From: CAZJBP01 sp964544115
Lineage (GTDB): Bacteria > Verrucomicrobiota > Kiritimatiellia > UBA8416 > JADHWI01
Assembly (NCBI GenBank): GCA_964544115.1
Contig: CAZJBP010000007.1
Location: 1-38,446, forward strand
DNA: 38,446 nt
Direction: 5' to 3'
Position numbers and translations under genes: made by a program. This document shows positions 8,539 to 16,311 of this stretch, in pieces. The notes under the pieces are model-generated. The model did not search any database. It had not been told where the DNA came from and saw nothing but the letters and a program-made list of their open reading frames with translations. Position 1 is the stretch's first letter, and the number at the start of each line of letters is the position of its first letter.

Positions 8539-9522
8539 ATGAAGGCACTGGTGACGGGCGGAACGGGTTTCTCAGGCAAGGCGCTGTGCGAGCGGCTGAT
8601 CGCACAGGGGCACAGCGTCACCGCGCTGGACTACAAGGAGGGGCTGAAGACCGACGAACTCCGGCGCATGGGCGTCAACGTTGTGATCGGCTCCGTGACC
8701 GACCGCGTGATCGTCGACGGCTGCACGCAGGGCGTCGAGGTCGTGTTCCACCTCGCGGCCGCGTTTCGTGAGCTCAATGTCCCGCCGGAGTATTACCGCT
8801 CGGTCAACGTGGACGGCACCCGCAACGTGTTCGAGTCCGCGCTCAAGCACGGTGCGCGCAAGTGCATCTACTGCAGCACCTGCGGCGTGCACGGCAACGT
8901 GGCCAACCCGCCGGGCGGCGAGGATGCGCCCATCAAGCCCGCCGACTACTACCAGCAGACGAAGTACGAGGGCGAGGTCGTGGCGCGCGAGTTCTCGGGC
9001 CGGGGCATGGAAACGTGCGTCATCCGGCCCGCCGCGATCTACGGGCCCGGCGATCCGGAGCGCTTCCAGATGATCTTCCGCCGCGTGGCCAAGGGGGTCT
9101 TTCCCATGTTCGGCAGCGGCCGAACCCTGTACCATCCCCTTTACGTGGACAACCTGACCGACGCGTTCATGCTCGCGGCGGAGCCGGGGAAAGGCAACGG
9201 GCAGGTCTACTTGATTGCCGACGAGGACTACGTCCCGATCGAGACGCTGGTCCAGAAAGTGGCCCAAGCGCTGGGGACCACGGTCCGCATCCGGCACTAC
9301 CCCATCCTGCCGCTCATCGTGGCCGGACATTTCTTCGAGACGGTCTGCCGGCCCTTGAAGATTGCGCCGCCGATCTTTCCGCGGCGCGTGGACTGGTACC
9401 GGCAGAACCGGGCGTTCAACATCTCGAAGGCCAAGCGCGAACTCGGCTACAGGCCGGCCATCGGTCTGGACGAGGGACTGCGCCGCACCGCCGCCTGGTA
9501 CCGCAAGGAAGGGCTGCTGTAG
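8539..9522 (+). CDS. NAD-dependent epimerase/dehydratase (extended SDR)
   Basis: 327 residues. The glycine-rich NAD motif TGGTGFSG lies near the N-terminus (7-14), and the catalytic pair appears as YYQQTKYEGE (Tyr-x3-Lys) near residues 138-147. RPAAIYGPGD and the HPLYVDNLTDAF segment are typical of extended short-chain dehydrogenases of the 3-beta-HSD/NSDHL-like or nucleotide-sugar epimerase branch. The hydrophobic stretch around residues 255-275 (LPLIVAGHFFETVCRP) resembles 3-beta-HSD-like members. ATG 8539 follows AGGGAAGGGCAGCGG. It probably shares a transcript with the upstream oxidoreductase. The substrate is unknown. Confidence 0.85.
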   Translation: MKALVTGGTGFSGKALCERLIAQGHSVTALDYKEGLKTDELRRMGVNVVIGSVTDRVIVDGCTQGVEVVFHLAAAFRELNVPPEYYRSVNVDGTRNVFESALKHGARKCIYCSTCGVHGNVANPPGGEDAPIKPADYYQQTKYEGEVVAREFSGRGMETCVIRPAAIYGPGDPERFQMIFRRVAKGVFPMFGSGRTLYHPLYVDNLTDAFMLAAEPGKGNGQVYLIADEDYVPIETLVQKVAQALGTTVRIRHYPILPLIVAGHFFETVCRPLKIAPPIFPRRVDWYRQNRAFNISKAKRELGYRPAIGLDEGLRRTAAWYRKEGLL

Positions 9523-9534
9523 GCGGAGGGCCCC

Positions 9535-9571
9535 GGCGGCTGGTACCGCCTGGGCCGCCGTCCTGCTTTTT
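9535..9571 (+). terminator. Probable Rho-independent terminator after the epimerase
   Basis: GGCGGC (9535-9540) pairs with GCCGCC (9554-9559) around a 13-nt loop, followed 7 nt later by five T (9567-9571). It sits 12 bp after the epimerase stop. The T-run overlaps the stop codon of the convergent glyS. Confidence 0.5.
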
Positions 9572-11000
9572 ACCGCAGCTGCGCCGCGAAACGGGACTCC
9601 AGGTCCTTGATCGGCACGCGCTCCTGCTTCATCGAATCGCGCTCCCGCACGGTCACCGTCTGGTCTTCCAGCGTCGTGAAGTCGACCGTCACGCCATACG
9701 GCGTGCCGATCTCGTCCTGACGGCGGTAGCGCCGCCCGATGGCGCCGGTCTGGTCGTAGAAGCAGGTCCAACGGTCCCGCAGCGTGTCGAAGATGCCGCG
9801 CGCCGCCTGGACCAGCTCCGGCTTGTTCTTCAGCAGCGGAAACACGGCCACCTTGATCGGCGCGATGCGCGGAGCGAACCGCATCACCGTGCGGGCCTCA
9901 AACCCTTCCGGCGGCTGCTTGCCGGGCTCGGCCAGGATCACCTCGGTGCCCGAGTCGCTCTTCGGAACCCACTCCTCGCGGTAGGCGTTGCACAGCAGCG
10001 CCAGCGTGATGCGGTCCACGCCGGCCGAGGGTTCGACGACGTGCGGCACGAACTTCTCGTTGGTCTCCGGGTCGAAGTATTCCATCGACTTGCCGCTGTG
10101 CGTCGCGTGCTGGGTCAGGTCGAAGCATCCGCGCGCCGCGATGCCCTCGAGCTCCTGGCGACCGAACGGGAAGTCGTAGGCCACGTCCACGCAGGCGGAC
10201 GCGTAGTGCGCCAGCTTCTCCTTCGGGTGAACGTCCTTGTGCAGGCTGTCGGCGGGCAGCCCGATCTCCCCGTACCACTTGAGGCGCTCGTTGACCCAGT
10301 ACTCGTGCCACTGGGCGTCCGTGCCGGGCTTGATGAAGAACTCCAGCTCCATCTGCTCGAACTCCCGCGACCGGAAGGTGTAGTTGCGCGGGTTGATCTC
10401 GTTGCGGAACGCCTTGCCGATCTGCGCGATCCCGAAGGGCACCTTCTGGCGGCTGGTGGCCAGGACGTTCGCAAACTGAACAAAGATGCCCTGGGCGGTT
10501 TCGGGGCGGAGGTACGCAACGGCCGAATCGTCCTCGACCGGCCCGACAAACGTCTTGAACATCAGATTGAACGAGCGCGGTTCAGTCAGATCCTTCGATC
10601 CGCACGCCGGACACACCATGCCCTCGGGCAGCTTGAACGCCTTGCCTTCCTGGATGAGTTCCCGGCCCTGCTCCTCGCACAGGTTATCCGCCTTGTAGCG
10701 CTTGCGGCAGGCCCGGCAGTCCACCATCGGATCGGCGAATCCGCCGATATGACCGGAGGCCTCCCACACGCGGGGGTGCATGATGATGGAGGCGTCCAGC
10801 CCGACCACGTCCTCACGGCGGGTCACGACCGACTTCCACCAGGCCTCCCTCACGTTGCGCTTCAGCTCGCAGCCCAGCGGCCCGTAGTCCCAGAAGCCAT
10901 TGATGCCTCCATAGATCTCGGAGCTCTGGAAGATGAATCCGCGACGCTTGCACAGCGACTGCAGCGTCTCCAGAAAGTTGGGCAGCTCGTTCCTTTTCAT
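9570..11000 (-). CDS. glyS: Glycyl-tRNA synthetase, dimeric (alpha2) type
   Basis: Class II synthetase charging tRNA-Gly; 476 residues, in the range of the single-chain alpha2 enzyme rather than the alpha2beta2 GlyQ/GlyS form. The N-terminus FQSSEIYGGINGFWDYGPLG is diagnostic for this type. Cysteine pairs (CRACRKRYKADNLC and CPACGS, about residues 95-145) suggest a zinc-binding insert. Motif 2 is in the FRNEINPR region, and motif 3 near the GVDRITLALL segment. A C-terminal anticodon-binding domain follows (about 370-470). The ATG has AGGA 10 nt upstream. A perfect 6-bp inverted repeat lies about 75 bp upstream (11075-11092). I see no T-box consensus. Confidence 0.95.
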   Translation of the reverse strand: MKRNELPNFLETLQSLCKRRGFIFQSSEIYGGINGFWDYGPLGCELKRNVREAWWKSVVTRREDVVGLDASIIMHPRVWEASGHIGGFADPMVDCRACRKRYKADNLCEEQGRELIQEGKAFKLPEGMVCPACGSKDLTEPRSFNLMFKTFVGPVEDDSAVAYLRPETAQGIFVQFANVLATSRQKVPFGIAQIGKAFRNEINPRNYTFRSREFEQMELEFFIKPGTDAQWHEYWVNERLKWYGEIGLPADSLHKDVHPKEKLAHYASACVDVAYDFPFGRQELEGIAARGCFDLTQHATHSGKSMEYFDPETNEKFVPHVVEPSAGVDRITLALLCNAYREEWVPKSDSGTEVILAEPGKQPPEGFEARTVMRFAPRIAPIKVAVFPLLKNKPELVQAARGIFDTLRDRWTCFYDQTGAIGRRYRRQDEIGTPYGVTVDFTTLEDQTVTVRERDSMKQERVPIKDLESRFAAQLR

Positions 11001-11132
11001 GGCCGCGTATCCTGAAAGAGGCGTCGGTTGCAGTCAAGGCCGCATCCGCGCTGGGTTTGTATTTGACGGTGTGACCTGCTCGTGTCAGCAGGGCGGGATT
11101 CGGCTTCTGAACGGCGGGCGCGCCCTCCCTTT

Positions 11133-11160
11133 ACCGCCCCGCCCGTAGGGCCGGGGCGGT
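11133..11160. repeat. GC-rich hairpin
   Basis: ACCGCCCCG (11133-11141) pairs perfectly with CGGGGCGGT (11152-11160). The inner CCC/GGG can extend the stem with one bulged base and a GTA loop. It is not followed by a T-run on either strand, so it is more likely an intergenic repeat than a terminator. Confidence 0.6.
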
Positions 11161-11285
11161 GGCGAACGTGGCGCGGATCGGGTTGCGGCGGTCCCGCCGC
11201 TCGAAACCGGACGCGGGATCCGCCTTCGTCCCGCTACACGCGGAACTTCGGCGTGACAAGGATCGGTCCGGATGCAAGGCGACGA

Positions 11286-11317
11286 GGGGGGCGCCAGACT
11301 TCCTGTCTGCGCCCCCC
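11286..11317. repeat. Long G-run/C-run hairpin
   Basis: The left arm GGGGGGCGCCAGAC (11286-11299) and right arm GTCTGCGCCCCCC (11305-11317) pair with a single bulged base around a TTCCT loop. This is the strongest predicted structure in the glyS/Rsm22 gap. Confidence 0.65.
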
Positions 11318-11493
11318 GAAGGCAACGCGGCAGACGGGCCGATATCACGTGTTCGGTTTCGACGCGATCCGCGACACATCCCCCGGCAGTCTCAACACCG
11401 AGCCAGGCACCGTCGGCCGCCCGCGGTCGGTACCGATAGCGATTCTGACCGCAGGGCTTGGAATCGGGCTCGGGGCCCGTTACGATGCGATCC

Positions 11494-12867
11494 ATGACAC
11501 GGCCGCATGATCCGCACAACGCCCCGCCGACACTGCCGGCGGCCTACGCTTCGTTCTTCGACCTGGACGTGCCGGCCTTCGTGAAGCGGACGTACAGCCC
11601 GCGCTCCGCCTGGCGCGACCGGCCCTTCGGCCCGCGCGACGAGATCTTCTTTTTCCGGGGCGTCGAGAGCCTCTCCGGGCTCTTCACCACCGACCGGGAC
11701 GGCAACCGGGGCCATGCCCGGCTACCGCGCGGCTACCTCAACCACCCCCGGCTCCGTTCCGCCTACCTGCTGTACTTCATGCCCCTGCAGGCGGCCAAGT
11801 TTCTCCATCTCTTCGGCACCCACGGCGCCGCGATCGACGCCGCGCTGGCCCACGGCCGGGAACACGGGATCCTGCGCGTGGCCGACCTGGGGTGCGGCCC
11901 GGGGACGGCGTCTATCGCGCTGCTCATTGCCCTCTCCGACCGCGTCCTTCGCGGCGACGCGCGGGGCGGGATTCCGCCGATCGAGCTGACCTGGTACGAT
12001 ACCAACGCGGCCATCGTTGCCGACGGGAGGGCGCTTCTGGACGACCTCCTCCGACGGCTCGCCGCCGGAGGCTTCAGCCCGGAGGTCACGCTCCAGGTCC
12101 GCGGCCAGCCCTGGCACCGGGCCGCCGACGCCCCGCCGCCCGGCTGGTGGTCCCTGGCCCTGTTTGGCAACGTCCTCAACGAAGACGTGGTCCCGGACGC
12201 GGTGCCGACCGAGCGCGACCTGGCGACCTGGGGCCGGATGCTGGCGCACGTCCATGGCGGCGGCGCCCTGGTGGTCGAGCCCGCGATGAAGTCGGTCTCG
12301 CAGTATCTGTCCCGCCTGCGCGATGCGCTTCTCACGGCCGGGGACGGCGCTCCGCGTGACAAGCCGGCAAAGGCCGCGGGCATCCCCCTTCACGGGCCCT
12401 GTCTGCATGCGGGCCCCTGTCCGCTGTCAGGGGGGCGCGACTGGTGTCATTTCTCCGTTCCGGCGGATGTCCCCGGCCGCCTGTATCGCGCCATGTCCGC
12501 ACGCCTGGGGTCTGTGCGCTCATGGCTGAAGTTCTCCTGGCTGTGGATGGCCTCGCCCTCCGCCCCCTCAGCCGTTCCCGACCCCGCATCGCGCCTGGTC
12601 ATCTCCGACCCGCTGGACCGGGTCACCGGAACCGTCCTGCTGTGCGAGCCCGTCCGGTCATCCCGCTACGAGAGGGTCGGAGCGTTGCGTCTGCACCGGG
12701 GCGATATCATTCGTATCGTCCGAGCCCCCTCCGACGCGAATCGGTCTTTACAAGGTCCCCGTGGGCCAGTAAATGTCTCCGCAGTTGAGCGGAACACCCG
12801 GGCCCGACGACAGTCAAGGGGCTCTGGCGGCGCGGAATCGGGAGCATCTACCCGGGGGAGAGCATGA
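11494..12867 (+). CDS. Rsm22-family small-subunit ribosome assembly/methyltransferase-like protein
   Basis: About 457 residues. A Rossmann SAM-binding region has the motif VADLGCGPGTAS (129-140). The family's cysteine signature follows: Cys303 and Cys309 in GPCLHAGPCPL, Cys318 in DWCHF, and a distant Cys384 in VLLCEP. In mitochondrial Rsm22/METTL17 the equivalent four cysteines bind a [4Fe-4S] cluster and the protein assists small-subunit assembly. That role is transferred here by family. The basic, low-complexity C-terminal tail (about the last 40 residues) runs into gcvH with an ATGA overlap, so translation may be coupled. The start is uncertain: ATG 11485 and TTG 11458 are in frame, and no start has a strong Shine-Dalgarno sequence. 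Confidence 0.82.
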   Translation: MTRPHDPHNAPPTLPAAYASFFDLDVPAFVKRTYSPRSAWRDRPFGPRDEIFFFRGVESLSGLFTTDRDGNRGHARLPRGYLNHPRLRSAYLLYFMPLQAAKFLHLFGTHGAAIDAALAHGREHGILRVADLGCGPGTASIALLIALSDRVLRGDARGGIPPIELTWYDTNAAIVADGRALLDDLLRRLAAGGFSPEVTLQVRGQPWHRAADAPPPGWWSLALFGNVLNEDVVPDAVPTERDLATWGRMLAHVHGGGALVVEPAMKSVSQYLSRLRDALLTAGDGAPRDKPAKAAGIPLHGPCLHAGPCPLSGGRDWCHFSVPADVPGRLYRAMSARLGSVRSWLKFSWLWMASPSAPSAVPDPASRLVISDPLDRVTGTVLLCEPVRSSRYERVGALRLHRGDIIRIVRAPSDANRSLQGPRGPVNVSAVERNTRARRQSRGSGGAESGASTRGRA

Positions 12868-13250
12868 CACCAGAGGATCGCAAGTACACGAAGCGGCACG
12901 AGTGGGTGAAGCTGGAGGGCCCGGCGGCCATCGTCGGCATCACGGACCACGCTCAGGAAGCCCTTGGCGATATCACGTTTGTCGAACTCCCGGAAGAGGG
13001 CCAGAAGCTGCAGGCTCAGCACGAGTGCGGCGTGATCGAGTCGGTCAAGGCCGCGAGCGACATTTACGCCCCGTTGAGCGGCGAGGTGCTCAAGGTCAAC
13101 CGCGATCTGGACTCCCGTCCCGAGACCGTCAACGAAGACCCGTACGGTCGCGGCTGGCTCTTTCGGATCGGCAAGTTCAGCCGGGCCGAGTACGACGCCC
13201 TGATGGACGCCGCAGAGTACGAGTCGATGCTGGATGAGGACGAGGAGTAG
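12864..13250 (+). CDS. gcvH: Glycine cleavage system H protein
   Basis: Lipoyl carrier that shuttles the methylamine group between the P, T and L proteins of the glycine cleavage complex. 128 residues, the normal length. The lipoyl-attachment lysine is Lys62 in GVIESVKAASD, followed by the conserved PLSGEVLKVN and the NEDPYGRGWLFRI segment. The start overlaps the upstream Rsm22-type stop (ATGA), with GGGGGAG just ahead. The P, T and L genes are not in the window, so this is an isolated gcvH. It could also supply lipoyl groups to other complexes. Confidence 0.95.
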   Translation: MTPEDRKYTKRHEWVKLEGPAAIVGITDHAQEALGDITFVELPEEGQKLQAQHECGVIESVKAASDIYAPLSGEVLKVNRDLDSRPETVNEDPYGRGWLFRIGKFSRAEYDALMDAAEYESMLDEDEE

Positions 13251-13272
13251 CCTCGAAGCCTCCGACGGGGCG

Positions 13273-13461
13273 TCATGAATAGAGCCGAATGGCTTCAACG
13301 GGACACGCCTCAGCGGCCTCCCGGCACGAGACCTCAGCCTCGCTCGGCACCGGTTCTGCGATGACCCTCGCCTTCTCGTCACCCATCTCAAACACGGCAT
13401 CACAGGTGCTGGCGCACAGCCCGCAGCCGATGCATGCATCCTCATCAACGCGCGCTTTCAT
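13273..13461 (-). CDS. Small single-cluster ferredoxin
   Basis: 62-residue electron carrier. Cys10, Cys13, Cys16 and Cys53 (CIGCGLC and the CPVEAI end) are the expected ligands for one [4Fe-4S] cluster. Cys20 and Cys46 are placed as in Thermotoga maritima ferredoxin, where the corresponding pair forms a disulfide. The start at 13461 follows GGGAG with 8-nt spacing; an upstream open frame to 13731 is not needed. The gene is convergent with gcvH and divergent from the ankyrin lipoprotein. The partner enzyme cannot be told from context. Confidence 0.92.
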   Translation of the reverse strand: MKARVDEDACIGCGLCASTCDAVFEMGDEKARVIAEPVPSEAEVSCREAAEACPVEAIRLYS

Positions 13462-13537
13462 ACACGGTTCTCCCGCCCGGCTCCGCGTCGCCGGGCATCT
13501 GGGCTCAAGGCTAGTCGCGACCGCGGCCGCTGTCGAC

Positions 13538-13559
13538 GCGAAAGACATGCGAAAGACAT
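13538..13559. repeat. Two tandem 11-bp direct repeats
   Basis: GCGAAAGACAT occurs twice back to back (13538-13548, 13549-13559), followed by a third GCG. It lies in the divergent gap between the ferredoxin and the ankyrin lipoprotein. The 11-bp spacing places the copies on the same DNA face, as for some regulator sites. It may also be chance duplication. Confidence 0.5.
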
Positions 13560-13652
13560 GCGCCTCGTGCTTTACATGAACGGTCGATATCCGTATCGTC
13601 CGGCCTAAATGAGTGCCCGCACTGAACGCGGGTCCAACGGAGAGGTACCGAC

Positions 13653-14360
13653 ATGCGCTATGCCGCCGCTTTGACCGCCCTTGCATCCGTGCTGCTGCTC
13701 TCCGCCTGCGACAAGCGGGCCGTGTCGACAACGCCGGACCCGCTCCCCGCCGCTGCGAAGCAGGGGAATCTCGTCGCGGTTCAGGAACTCCTGAAGTCGG
13801 GCGTCTCCCCCAACGCAGCGAACCCGCGCGGCGTCACGGCCCTTCACTATGCCGCCCAGGACGACAACACCGAGATGGCAAAGGCCCTTCTCGATGCCGG
13901 CGCGAACGTGGAAGCCGTGATGGAGGGCCAGGCGACTCCGCTGCTCATTGCCGCCCAGCGCAACTCCATGGCGGTGATGGTGCTGCTTCTGGATCGGCAG
14001 GCCAATGTCAACACCCAGGACAGCGACGGCCGGACGCCCCTGCAGGCGGCGGCTGGACAGGGCCTGACGAAGATGGCGGACGTGCTGCTGGGCGCGGGAG
14101 CGAACGTTGACCTGGCCAACGCGCGCCGCGAGACGGCCCTGCACTTTGCCGCCTATCACGGCCATGAGGACATGGTGGCCCTGCTGCTGGCGCGCGGTGC
14201 GCGCACGGACCTGATGATGGTCGGCGACCTTACGGCCGCTCAGCTCGCCACCCAGGCGGGCCGCACGAACATCGCCGAACGCATCCTGTCCGTCCAGCCC
14301 GCACTGGCCACGAATTCACCCGCGGTCATCGAGCCGAGCGTCCCCGATCGGGTGCCCTGA
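13653..14360 (+). CDS. Ankyrin-repeat lipoprotein
   Basis: 235 residues. A signal sequence ends in the lipobox LLSAC, so Cys19 is probably acylated and the protein membrane-anchored outside the cytoplasm. About six ankyrin repeats follow (about residues 30-220), with the usual TALHYAAQ, TPLLIAAQ and TALHFAAYHGHEDMVALLL units. These repeats mediate protein-protein binding, and no partner is evident. The start has GGAGAGG 7 nt upstream. It is convergent with htpG, 31 bp apart. A second exported ankyrin protein lies at 23163-24221. Confidence 0.85.
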   Translation: MRYAAALTALASVLLLSACDKRAVSTTPDPLPAAAKQGNLVAVQELLKSGVSPNAANPRGVTALHYAAQDDNTEMAKALLDAGANVEAVMEGQATPLLIAAQRNSMAVMVLLLDRQANVNTQDSDGRTPLQAAAGQGLTKMADVLLGAGANVDLANARRETALHFAAYHGHEDMVALLLARGARTDLMMVGDLTAAQLATQAGRTNIAERILSVQPALATNSPAVIEPSVPDRVP

Positions 14361-14391
14361 GACACGGCCCGCGAGCGCAGGCGCTGCTTCC

Positions 14392-16287
14392 TCAGCTCCC
14401 CGCCGCCTTGACCATTAGCTCGCTCAGGAGCTTGGCGAAGCGGGCCGGGTTACGCACGGGCGCGCCTTCCGTCAGCAGCGCCTGGTCGTAGATCAGCCCC
14501 GCGTAGTCCGCCAGCATGGCATCGCCGGGATCTTTCCCGAACGCGGCCTGCATGCGGGCCAGCAGGGGATGGTTTGGGTTCAACTCCAGGATACGGCGGG
14601 TCTTCGGGACTTCCTGGTTCATGGCCTTCATCATCCGCTCCATGGCGGGCGGCATACGGCCTTCGCCCGAGACCAGGCAGCTCACCGAATCGGTCAGCCG
14701 CGTGGACATCCGGACCTCGCTGACCTCGTCCGCCAGCGCCTTCTGAATGACCGTCACGAGGTCCGCATACGTCTTGTCGGCTTCCTTCTTGCGCTCCCCC
14801 GCCTTCGCGGCGTCCGCATCGCCCAGGTCCAGGTCGCTCTCGTCGACCGCCGTGAACTTGCGCCCCTGGTACTCGTGCATGCTCATCGCCACCCACGAGT
14901 CCACGGGGTCGGTCATGAGGAGCACTTCGTATCCGCGGCTCTTGAACGCCTCCAGGTGCGGGGAGGCCTCGGCGGAGGCCATGCTGTCGGCCACCAGGTA
15001 GTAAACATCCTTCTGGGCCGACGGCATCCGGTCCACGTATTCCTTCACGCTGATGAGCTTCCCGTCGCTGACCGTGGTCGGGTACAGCACAAGCTCCTGC
15101 AGCTTCTCGCGGTTCTCGTAATCCCCGTGCAGTCCCTCCTTGAGCACGCGGCCGAACTGCCCGTAGAACTTCAGGTAGTCGTCGCGCTTGGCGTCCTTCA
15201 TCTCCTTGAACTCGGCCAGCACGCGGGCCACCAGGCTCTTGCGAATGCGCTTGATCATCGCATCGTCCTGCAGCATCTCGCGCGACACGTTCAGGGGCAG
15301 ATCGCTGGAGTCCACCACGCCGCGGATGAACCTCAGGTACTCCGGCATCAGCGCGCGGCAGTCGTCCGTGATGAAGACATTGCGCACGTACAGCTGGAGC
15401 CCCTTCACCGCATCCCGGTAGAACAGGTCGAACGGCGCCTGCTCGGGCACAAACAGCAGCGCGCGGAACTCGGAGGCGCCCTCGGCCGCGTAGTGGATCG
15501 TGCGCAGCGACTTCCCCGGGTCGTGAGTGATGTGGTGGTAGAACTCCGCGTATTCCTCCTCGCTCACCTCCGTGCGCGCCCGCTTCCAGAGCGCCTTCAT
15601 CGAATTGAGCGTCTCGTCCTGAAGCTCCCCGTCCTTGCCGTCCTTGCCCTTCTCCCGCACCTTCATGATCACCGGGTAGGCGATATAGTCCGAGTAGCGC
15701 TTGACCGTCTGCCGGATGCTCCACTCCTGGAGGAATTCGACCATATCCTCACGCAGGTGCAGCGTCACCTCCGTGCCCCGCCCGGCCTTCTCCGCCTCCT
15801 CAACCGTGTAACTGCCATCCCCGGTCGACACCCAGAGCCAGGCCTGGGAGCTGCCGGCCTTGCGCGTCACCACCCGAACCTCGTCGGCCACCATGAACGA
15901 GGCATAGAACCCGACGCCGAACTGGCCGATGAACTCCATGTCGGACGGCTTCTGTCCCTCCTTCATCGCCGCGAGAAAGTTGCGCGTGCCGGAGTTGGCG
16001 ATGGTTCCCAGGTGCGCGTCGAGGTCCTCCGCGCTCATGCCGATCCCGTTGTCGGAGACGGTCAGCGTCCGCTTGTCGGTATCCACCGCGATCCGGATGG
16101 CCCAGGTTTCGCCCGCCTCCAGCAGCGACGCGTCGGTCAGCCCTTCGTAGCGGAGCCGGTCAATCGCATCGGACGCATTGGAGATGAGCTCCCGCAGGTA
16201 GATTTCCTTCTTCGAATACAGGGAGTGGACCACGAGGTCCATCAGCTGCTGCACTTCGGTCTTAAACGCTCTCTTCTTCCGTGTCAT
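14392..16287 (-). CDS. htpG: Molecular chaperone HtpG (Hsp90)
   Basis: ATP-dependent dimeric chaperone; 631 residues against 624 in E. coli. The GHKL ATPase motifs are clear: ELISNASDAIDRLRY, DNGIGMSAEDL and GQFGVGFYASFMVADEV (N-domain). The middle-domain segment LPLNVSREMLQ and the C-terminal dimerisation domain are present. ATG 16287 matches the family N-terminus (KRAFKTEVQQLMDL). An in-frame ATG at 16308, 3 nt after the waaA stop, would favour translational coupling and cannot be excluded. Last gene of the dprA-topA-xerC-waaA-htpG series. Confidence 0.96.
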   Translation of the reverse strand: MTRKKRAFKTEVQQLMDLVVHSLYSKKEIYLRELISNASDAIDRLRYEGLTDASLLEAGETWAIRIAVDTDKRTLTVSDNGIGMSAEDLDAHLGTIANSGTRNFLAAMKEGQKPSDMEFIGQFGVGFYASFMVADEVRVVTRKAGSSQAWLWVSTGDGSYTVEEAEKAGRGTEVTLHLREDMVEFLQEWSIRQTVKRYSDYIAYPVIMKVREKGKDGKDGELQDETLNSMKALWKRARTEVSEEEYAEFYHHITHDPGKSLRTIHYAAEGASEFRALLFVPEQAPFDLFYRDAVKGLQLYVRNVFITDDCRALMPEYLRFIRGVVDSSDLPLNVSREMLQDDAMIKRIRKSLVARVLAEFKEMKDAKRDDYLKFYGQFGRVLKEGLHGDYENREKLQELVLYPTTVSDGKLISVKEYVDRMPSAQKDVYYLVADSMASAEASPHLEAFKSRGYEVLLMTDPVDSWVAMSMHEYQGRKFTAVDESDLDLGDADAAKAGERKKEADKTYADLVTVIQKALADEVSEVRMSTRLTDSVSCLVSGEGRMPPAMERMMKAMNQEVPKTRRILELNPNHPLLARMQAAFGKDPGDAMLADYAGLIYDQALLTEGAPVRNPARFAKLLSELMVKAAGS

Positions 16288-16311
16288 CTCGTCTGCACCC
16301 CTTTCCATCCA

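Larger units (their letters stand above)
11001..11493. other. Hairpin-rich non-coding gap
   Basis: About 490 bp between the divergent glyS and Rsm22-type genes. It holds at least four inverted repeats: CCTGCT/AGCAGG (11075-11092), ACCGCCCCG/CGGGGCGGT (11133-11160), GCGGGA/TCCCGC (11213-11234), and a long one with GGGGGGCGC-type arms (11286-11317). Both strands have short open frames here, but their translations are Arg/Pro-rich and unsupported. No clear sigma-70 promoter was seen. Confidence 0.65.

Noticed and set aside
8862..11015. 717-codon plus-strand frame across the epimerase and glyS
   Set aside because: Overlaps two recognised genes in other frames and spans the terminator between them; no recognisable domain.
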